Source: Lingula anatina | Lineage: Eukaryota > Brachiopoda > Lingulata > Lingulida > Lingulidae | Assembly (NCBI RefSeq): GCF_001039355.2 | Contig: NW_019775772.1 | Coordinates: 7,055 to 63,763 of the forward strand | Direction: 5' to 3' | DNA: 56,709 nucleotides | Shown: positions 49,459 to 56,709 of the stretch, in pieces | Layout: every line of letters begins with the position of its first letter | How positions within the stretch are numbered: position 1 is the stretch's first letter | Notes under the pieces: model-generated | Database searches by the model: none | Seen by the model: the letters and a program-made list of their open reading frames with translations, nothing else | Told to the model about the DNA's origin: nothing | Made by a program: the position numbers and the translations under genes

Positions 49459-49676
49459 TTCTAAGCGCATACACGACGCAAACTTCGTTAGTTTCTGGGA
49501 GTTCACGTGCAGATCCAACTTTGCGTCTTGAGTGAAGGTCACGTGACAGGCTCTGCGCGTCTAGGCGCGAAACTTCCCAGTAGTGCGAGGTTGTACTAAT
49601 TAAAAGTTACTAACGGTTTCAAGATCTTTCTGCAAGTTTCTTCGGAGTGCACAGAGTTTGAAATACTGAAATTGTG
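49459..49676. promoter_or_regulatory. Compact bidirectional promoter of the transposase and BEN genes
   Basis: The probable first transposase exon ends at 49458 (GTAAGT donor, minus strand) and the BEN start codon is at 49677, so both transcripts begin within about 200 bp. The interval is GC-richer than its surroundings. It has two CACGTG palindromes (49504-49509, 49540-49545) and an E2F-like gcgcgaaa (49565-49572). Sharing these would give coordinated, growth- or cycle-linked expression; that is inference. Confidence 0.55.
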
Positions 49677-52086
49677 ATGGAGTCCGAAAAGAAGAGGTCC
49701 GTGAAGACGGTGACCAAACAAAGTGAAAGTAAGTATTTTACTTTTAGATAAGAAGCGTTGTAACTTTTTATTGTAATTTGTACGCCCGATATTCCATATT
49801 ACCCGTTTGCATAAGGGGCGTAGATCTATAGCACTAATCAACGTTTAAAATCAAGCATTTAACTTAAACCTCCTTAAACGTGTTGTATAATTACGTTTAA
49901 ATTTAAATCTGCTAGACTGGGTGGTTACCTTTTACGTCTCAGGGAGATCGTTAAAATTTTTAAACGTTGGATAAAAATGGCAAAGTTTATGGAATTTTTG
50001 TTATTTGATCAATTAATTAGGTTAGATCAACAAAATGTTGCTCTAAACTGGTTTGCATACATACGTACTGCATGTATGTAACTGACAATATTTGCTTGTT
50101 AAATTTACAAATATAATTTATGCATGCATGGCTGCAGAAATTATTCCATGCTCAATTTCATCATTTTATCAATAGTATCATAAAAAATAAATATTTTTAA
50201 ATAACCTCAAAACAACTTCCTTCACCTTACCTTTTTTTACCTTTATTATTATTTTGACATACAAATAATTAACATTTCCCTAAAAAGTGACAGAGAGCAA
50301 CAAATGGAAAAATGGCCACAGCTAGTAATTGGGTCATAGCATATCCCCAATGTATTGAAAACGGGTCAGTTATGTCATCACTAAATAGGCCAGTATATGC
50401 AATTTTAATTTGTTACAATGTGTGTTTTATAAAATGTTATTGTATACATTTAGCTCAACTGATATGGGACACTTTTTATTTTTCTTCTATATGGACCAAA
50501 CTTATTTAGGCAAAATTAGTATAGAAGATATTAATGAGTATAATTAAGTCCCAACTTTTTTTTAAATTTATTATTATGATCACTTTCACACAATTTGGGA
50601 TTTATTTATTCTAATTAATTCCTCAATGTTTTGTAAATATTCAAAACATTTTTATCAATAAATGTATATAAATTTTGAAATCAAATAAATCAGAAGAAAA
50701 TAATTCTAATTTTACTCTGTGTCTTATTCAGAATAGATGATTAGAAGCAGACTTTTATAATTCCTTGTTTAGTAATGGCCCTTCAGAAACTCACTGATGA
50801 ATGTACTCCCCATAGCTGATGATTAATGATAAGGTAGAATTACACATAAACACTGGGTGTAAATTTAGGTCAAAACTGCCTAAAATGTTAGATAAGGAGT
50901 AGAAGCAATTATTATTTGGAGCTGACCTGTGACCTGTTGGACAGGATCAAATTTGTTTGGAAATTTAAGCTCACTCATACAGCAGGCTTGGAATGATCAT
51001 TTTAGTATGGGGTGCATGCTTGTAGAAAATTATATTGGCTTATTGGGCAAGGATAATGTAGTAGTAATTCTTTTATTTAGTCTAGTTGTATCCTCGCTAC
51101 TGTGTGAAGCATTGACTTAGGCCTATAAACTTAAAAGGATGATATCCCTAGTAGAATACAGGCTATTAGCTTTGACAAATTGACACTTTTTATCCTTACC
51201 CTTTTTAACTTTTATTCCAGAAGACATTATTATTAGTAAAAGTTTTAATCTTAATGCCACAACTTGCAGGGTTTGTCTTTAATTTGCATTTTCAAACACA
51301 AATCCCTTTTTTTTAAATGTCATTAAAGGTCAGAAAGCTCCATTATAGTCATTCTTTAAATGACCCTGGTCACCTACAGATATAACATGACAACAGTTCC
51401 CAGCCATTGTTAAAGCAAACATATGTTCCTGATACTTTGTAATGTACATGTATATACTAGTACATACAAGCCCAACACTTCACAATAAAACTTTCCTGTA
51501 AGTTGTTGTCTCTCTCTTGAATAGAGTCCAGCAGGTTGGACTCTGCAGAAAGGCTTATTACATCAGAAGTGGGATTCAGTTTCAGCTGCACATGTGCTGA
51601 ATTATATAATTGCAGCTTGTCTGGTTCATCCAGATTTGTTGAAGTTGACTTTATTTCTCTCCCCTTGTCATCTATCCGTAACAAGAGATAAGTCACCTTC
51701 ACTTTCTCATAATACACATTACACCCCTAGAAAAGAAGCACTGAAATATATGTCACAGTACCACAACTCACAGAACTTGAAATGAATTTTCCTTGGGTAA
51801 ACTGGATTTTTCTGGGGCCCTTTTTATGTACTTCATAGTCCCTTATTGTCTTGATCTTCAAATCAGTCCAATTAAACTATCCAAGAACAAATGTCCAATG
51901 TTTTCAATTTTTACTTAAGCTAATTGAACAATTCCCTTAAGGTTTAACCCCATTAAATATGTAAAGATTGATGGATGTATTTTTTTATTAATATAAAAAA
52001 TTGGCATTTAACTCTTTTTGAGGGTGAATGGTGAGTTTAAGTTGCTAATAACTTTTTAAAAAACTTTGTTATCCCTAATAATTGGA

Positions 52087-52123
<37 letters not shown>

Positions 52124-55100
52124 TACATAGGACATAGCCTTATTATTATATCTAAATATATATATATATATTTCAGTTGTGTGGGTGGTGGTGCAATTTG
52201 TACTAGATGGGGTACTCAGTCTTCTCAAAGGAGACCAAGTTACTTCTCTAGAGGGCCATTGCACAGCCCAAGATGGCTCAATTGAGGAAGGAGCCCTGTG
52301 CATAGCCCCATATGCTGGGCAGGATTATGAAGCCAAGGTGCTTTATAAATCTAGTAAGTGTTCATTTCCAGTATTGAAAATGTGTAAAGGAGGGGCACAT
52401 GTCTGTGTTTGTTTTAAACTAATATTCTAACAAAATTAATAAAGGCACACCTCCCATTTGTGTTAAGGACTGTACAGGTAGCGAATGCAGTCACTAGTAT
52501 ACTTCCCTGCAATCCACTTATTTTTTTCAAAGGCATTCTTAATAATGTCATTTTTTTTAGACTAGGGTTACATGATTTTTTAGACTAGTGTACATGATTT
52601 ATAATAATTCAGGTGTATTTATACTATCCCTGTAGTGATATATTTGCAGAAAAGAAAAGTTCCTTAGTCTGGTAAATTCATGTACAGTGTACCTTTCTTT
52701 TTAGCCAACAAAGAAGAATGTATGAAAAAGAAACAAAAAGAAGAAACTAAAAAGAAGACTTCCTCCCAAAATAGTAAGTAAATTCCTGAAACTGCAGATT
52801 TGACTTTTATAAATATTGATAATGCAAACTTTTTGAAGCTATCTTTGACTTACTAGTAGTTCTGTAAAATTAGCTCCTTTTTAACTTTACATTCAAAAGC
52901 TGTCAGTGAGCAATTAGGATTCTTTTTTTTTTCATTAATGGTTTCAAATTACTTTTCTTTTCAGCAACCAAAGAATCATGCACCAAAAAGAAGCAAAAGG
53001 AAGTCAAAAAGAATCCCTCCCAAACTACCAGTAGTAAGTAATTTCCAAAAACTGCAACTGCAATAGTGCAATGGTTTAGATTATATATTGGATAAATTCA
53101 ATACAGTTATATCTCAGATATCATAAAGTGTGAATTGGTGCAATATGTGAATAGACAATAATATATTATCACTGACTAATGGGTCAGATATTTGAGTATA
53201 TATTAAAAAGAAAAGGAAACTACATATAATTTCCTTTAAAAATGACTTTAAGGTACATGTATTTGAGTTACATGTATTGGACTTACAGGTATACTGATCA
53301 GCATTACAGGACTGAGATCATGTCCAAGTTATGCATATTTTAACATAATTTGAGTTTGATTTATTTTATAGATAAAAAATCAACCAGCTGTGATGAACCT
53401 GGTAAGTTTACAGTTCATATTATTTCCTTATACAACAATGAAAAAATTATTAGGGCTGTGTGCTACATGAGAATCATGTACTAGTAGGTTTGTGATTTTG
53501 TTTTTATTAATAATTACATGTAGTTCTATCTTCAAGTGGAAGTAAGGCTAAATATCTCTTAGATACATATAGTCAAAATTGGTTCATTTGTATATAATCT
53601 TTTATCTTCTTAATGACTTACTAAGGTCACATTTTGTTCCCCTAGATATATGGTCTTAAATTCCAGTTTATTTGTCTTCATTTCTTGAATGCTGGGTCCA
53701 CCTATCCTCACTGCTCACACTTCATGTATCATGTGAATGTCAAATCCAATGAAAACTGCAATTTCAAATTACAGTTTACCCTAGGAAAATTATTTTTCTA
53801 TGAGTTTTGCTCTTTTTTTTTTCATTGGCCCTTTCTCATCACTGCTACTTCAAGCTAAGTGTTTCATATTTTATTCAAACATTTATTTTCATTCAAAAGA
53901 TTTTAAAATAATAATTTATGATAAGCATGTCTAACACAGAATTATTGCATTTTATTTAGGGGTTGCTTCAGAGAAGAGGCAGAAATTGGAGCAGCAGAAA
54001 GCCGACAAGCTCCTTCTGCGTGAAGTTGCCTTTCAACAAAAGGAGGCACTGCTTGAAGAACTAAGGGGGCAGCTCTCGGACAGTGATATTGATGAGGTTT
54101 CCATAGATTCTAGTTTAGATTCATCATTAGATGAATCTATGGAAGACTTTTCAAAGGAACTGTTGGAGGTTGCTCCCAGTTCTATCAATGATAAGGGCCA
54201 CCCCACCACAGCCCAGAAACAACCCAGGCCACAGGTGGGGTGTGCCGCCTGTGCCAGCATGCAGGAAGAAAACAAACAACTAAGAAAGAGAATAGTTGAC
54301 CTGATGGAAGAGGTCAGCACTCTGAAGACAGAAAAGGCTAAACTTGGTATGTTTGTTTATTCAAAATTAGTAATTGTTAGAATACTTGCTAGGAAATATG
54401 GACCTTACATATACATATTAGAATTAAATTACAGTAGGTAAACAATGGATACTTCAATTAAAAATGCAATATGATGTTGTACAAAGTACATGTATAAGTG
54501 TAATTCAAAATTACTACATTTCAGTAGGAAAACAATCTACCTCCAAAGGAGAGTCTTGTCTCAGCCGCCCCAATGCTGGCCTCTGTACACCACAAGAAGT
54601 GGAGCTATTTGGAGTAAGACATTTTTAAACATTTTTTAAACTGTATAGAATTTTATATTTTTATTGAAAAGTGACATTATATTTAAAATATATCTATCAC
54701 AGTTTTGAATGTTCGGATGTCAGACTCTGAGTTTATAACTGTGTCTACACTAGTACTATCAATAATGATTACTAAGAATGTTCAATTCAAATAGCCCAAC
54801 CAGCCTAGAAGAATGGGCCTTAAAGTCAATTTATTCGAAGATTTATATATGTATAAAATGATACATTCATATGATTTGTTCAGTCACCTGAGTGTAATGC
54901 TGAAATAATCTGAAAGATTATTCATAAAAGTTAAAAAAAGATTATACATTACATAATATATAATCTTCACACCGATTTTTTTGAACATCAGATGTTGGAA
55001 GTTAATCCGGGAAGTGGGCTCTTTGTACACCCAGACCAAATGATGATAATCAAAAGGAAAGTTGCCACTGGAGATGGGCGGAAACTGGCCAGGACCCTCT

Positions 55101-55484
55101 TGGGAATTTTTTTCTCTAATGAGCAACTGGCCAGTGGAAGCCTGTCTCCAACTGGCAACTATCAGCAGCTGGACCAGAACATCATTAGGCAAATTAAAAG
55201 TAAGTAAAGCAAGAATATAAAAACTATTTCCCCTTATATAAAAACATGGTTGATCTTGATACAAAAGTGCCATTAAATTATTTAAAAAGTATCTATTTGT
55301 ACGGTTCAGCTAGCACATTAGGCCAAAGTATTGTTTGTCTGAAGGTTAATGCATATTATTATTATTTATAAAAAAAGATTTATTATCAAAGAGCTGGGAG
55401 CACCACACACCCACAACCCCACCTCACCCCACTACCAATAATTAATCCTAAATACACCCTTTTTTGTAATTTGATAGATATCTC

Positions 55485-55534
<50 letters not shown>

Positions 55535-55591
55535 CTAGATCAACTAATTTTGATGTTTCAGGATTGGAAACTATTTCTTTAATTGGTTATG

Positions 55592-55638
<47 letters not shown>

Positions 55639-55845
55639 TAGGTTTTGAGTGATTCTTTTCTGAGCTAGGGTCACGTGAAATACCAATGTACAAACATGTT
55701 TTACCAGTTGAATTTATTTATCTATTCTACACTTCCAGTCACATGTACATCACAGACGTTGACAAAGCCGGGTGATGTCCACACAGCCATGCGAAGTGTG
55801 CTGACTTCAAAGAGAGCAAAGGCAAAGAAATGGAAGACCATTTGA
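49677..55845 (+). CDS. BEN-domain protein with coiled coil, intact, nine exons
   Basis: Exons 49677-49728, 52177-52353, 52705-52773, 52965-53033, 53372-53401, 53960-54346, 54525-54613, 54992-55199 and 55739-55845 join in frame to 395 aa. Exon 2 codes for a compact N-terminal domain (WVVVQFVLDGVLSLL to DYEAKVLYKS). Exons 3 and 4 are both 69 nt and alike (TKEECMKKKQKEE / TKESCTKKKQKEV), an internal exon duplication giving a Lys-rich linker. Exon 6 has two helical coiled-coil stretches around an acidic Ser-rich patch (SDSDIDEVSIDSSLD). The C-terminal ~100 residues are a BEN domain (GDGRKLARTLLGIFFSNEQL, then QLDQNIIRQIKS), a DNA-binding or protein-binding module of chromatin proteins; a basic end (SKRAKAKKWK) follows. 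AATAAA is at 56316. It lies head-to-head with the transposase, inside the same inverted termini. It could be a host gene, but no host context is visible. Confidence 0.85.
51457..51717 (-). other. Unassigned 86-codon frame in the first BEN intron
   Basis: An open minus-strand frame (about 85 residues, reading KVKVTYLLLRIDDKGREIKS and SLSAESNLLDSIQERDNN). A possible acceptor lies just upstream (minus strand) and a possible donor near its end. It has protein-like composition but I do not recognise it; it may be a captured exon fragment or chance. Confidence 0.25.
52090..52121. repeat. (TA)n microsatellite
   Basis: Sixteen TA units in BEN intron 1. A second short run ends at the acceptor of exon 2 (52157-52170). 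Confidence 0.95.
55488..55633. repeat. Two (TA)n runs in the last BEN intron
   Basis: TA runs at ~55488-55533 and ~55594-55633, separated by about 60 bp of unique sequence, between exons 8 and 9. Confidence 0.95.
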
Positions 55846-56315
55846 AGGCTTGCATGGACATCATTTCATATGAGATATGAGAAACTGTTAGTTATATAAG
55901 CATTTAAAGAACAGAACTATATTTTACCTGGTGCTTATGCATAAAGTACATAAATCAATATTTTCTATCATGTACAACAAGTTCATATTGACTTAGCTGA
56001 GGACAAGGAATACTTTCACGTTCAAACATTGCAAAAAAATCTCTAATTTACTCACATGTGACCTGCTGTTTGGCAACCTTCTTGACACATTTTTATATTC
56101 CATGAAAGGGCCAGGAAAGACCTTTCATTCATATTATTTACAGGAGATGGCTTCTGTTTGGGATGTTTCTAGTTTGCATGTGCTCTATTTCTATATTCTT
56201 TTTGTAACTGGTAGATAGTAGATCTCAACATTTTGCAATAGGTGTAAGTTGGGGGGGGGGGGTAAGATTTCTAATATAGTAGTTTAGAAGTATAAAATTT
56301 TAAATATTGAAGAGA

Positions 56316-56321
56316 AATAAA
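56316..56321 (+). terminator. BEN gene poly(A) signal
   Basis: AATAAA about 470 nt after the stop codon and 110 nt before the right subterminal array, so the transcript can end inside the element. A poly-G run lies upstream near 56250. Confidence 0.5.
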
Positions 56322-56433
56322 AAAATATGTTAGATAAATGGATACTTAGATTCCTTTTGATAAATGTAATTATTGTTTGAATATACATATGTATGAGTTA
56401 CAAAAAAAAAAATATTTTTGTCTTTTTATTTTG

Positions 56434-56693
56434 CCAAGCAAACTGCTAGGAAGACTGCAGAGTAGACTGCTAGAGGGGCTTCCAAGCAGACTGCCAGGGA
56501 GACTGCCCTGGCAGTCCCCCTGGCAGCGCGTTCCAAAAATGCAAATTAAGACTGCCAGGGAGACTCCCTCCATACTTAAGGATACCAGCAAAAGAGACTG
56601 CCGTGGGAGCGGGGACTGCTAGGGAGACTGCAAAGCAGGCTCCATGGGGGGACTGTTAAGGAGACTGCAAGCAGACTGCAAAGGGGACTGCTT
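56434..56693. repeat. Right subterminal GACTGC repeat array
   Basis: About 260 bp with GACTGC, GACTGCC or CTGCTAGG words every 10-25 bp, mostly in the plus direction with some inverse copies (ggcagtcc). They are the same words as in the left array. There is no regular 42-bp period here. The inverted terminal repeat follows directly. Confidence 0.8.
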
Positions 56694-56709
56694 TTCTAGC
56701 TGGGTTGTA

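Larger units (their letters stand above)
43330..56705. mobile_element. Candidate complete CACTA/EnSpm-like transposon, 13.4 kb, with transposase and BEN-domain genes
   Basis: Bounded by an exact 12-bp inverted repeat, acccagctagaa at 43330-43341 and ttctagctgggt at 56694-56705. Next to both ends lie dense arrays of a GACTGC/GCAGTC motif, as expected for CACTA subterminal repeats. TGT abuts each end (43327-43329 and 56706-56708), which fits a 3-bp target duplication but has a 1 in 64 chance of being random; the window ends one base later. Inside are two intact multi-exon genes, head-to-head, each with its poly(A) signal inside the element, and no host gene. The ends do not begin CAC as classical CACTA elements do, so the exact termini or superfamily may be slightly off. 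The alternative is two unrelated copies of a non-autonomous repeat flanking the genes by chance. Confidence 0.62.

Overview
This is animal nuclear DNA: intron-rich, AT-rich, with GT-AG introns, polyadenylation signals, many microsatellites and many DNA-transposon remnants. Gene content (condensin II, mitochondrial GCAT, archaemetzincin, KIF6), a death-domain gene, a BEN-domain gene and the mobile-element families suggest a marine invertebrate, perhaps a lophotrochozoan. That placement is inference, because no species-specific marker is visible.

Layout from left to right. (1) 322-10470, minus: the N-terminal 632 codons of condensin-2 subunit D3 (NCAPD3) in 18 phase-consistent exons; the gene runs off the left edge. 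One of its introns holds a plus-strand death-domain gene (5869-6189), and one of its exons is partly triplicated in a 105-bp tandem array. (2) 11468-15931, plus: complete 423-aa glycine C-acetyltransferase (GCAT), divergent from NCAPD3, with a foldback element just after its stop codon. (3) 18092-18739, minus: an intronless secreted protein resembling the N-terminal part of CCDC3. (4) About 18.9-24.1 kb: a repeat-rich block with an assembly gap (19633-19840), degenerate tandem repeats, an SGNH-hydrolase-like fragment and a frameshifted, truncated mobile-element gene with PHD-like and OTU-like domains. (5) 26808-28147, minus: archaemetzincin (AMZ2-like), divergent from (6) 29429-42964, plus: a KIF6-type kinesin with micro-exons in a motor-domain surface loop and a long S/R-rich tail.

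(7) 43330-56705 is the most interesting part. A 12-bp inverted repeat and arrays of a GACTGC motif bound about 13.4 kb. Inside are an intact six-exon CACTA/EnSpm-like (Tnp2-type) transposase gene (minus) and an intact nine-exon BEN-domain protein gene (plus). The two genes are head-to-head over a short shared promoter with two CACGTG boxes and an E2F-like site. I read this as one complete, possibly recently active transposon. The BEN protein could be the DNA-binding accessory factor, by analogy with the two-gene plant CACTA elements; that role is inference.

Exon boundaries were placed by hand from splice sites, reading phase and remembered family similarity. No alignment or database search was run.
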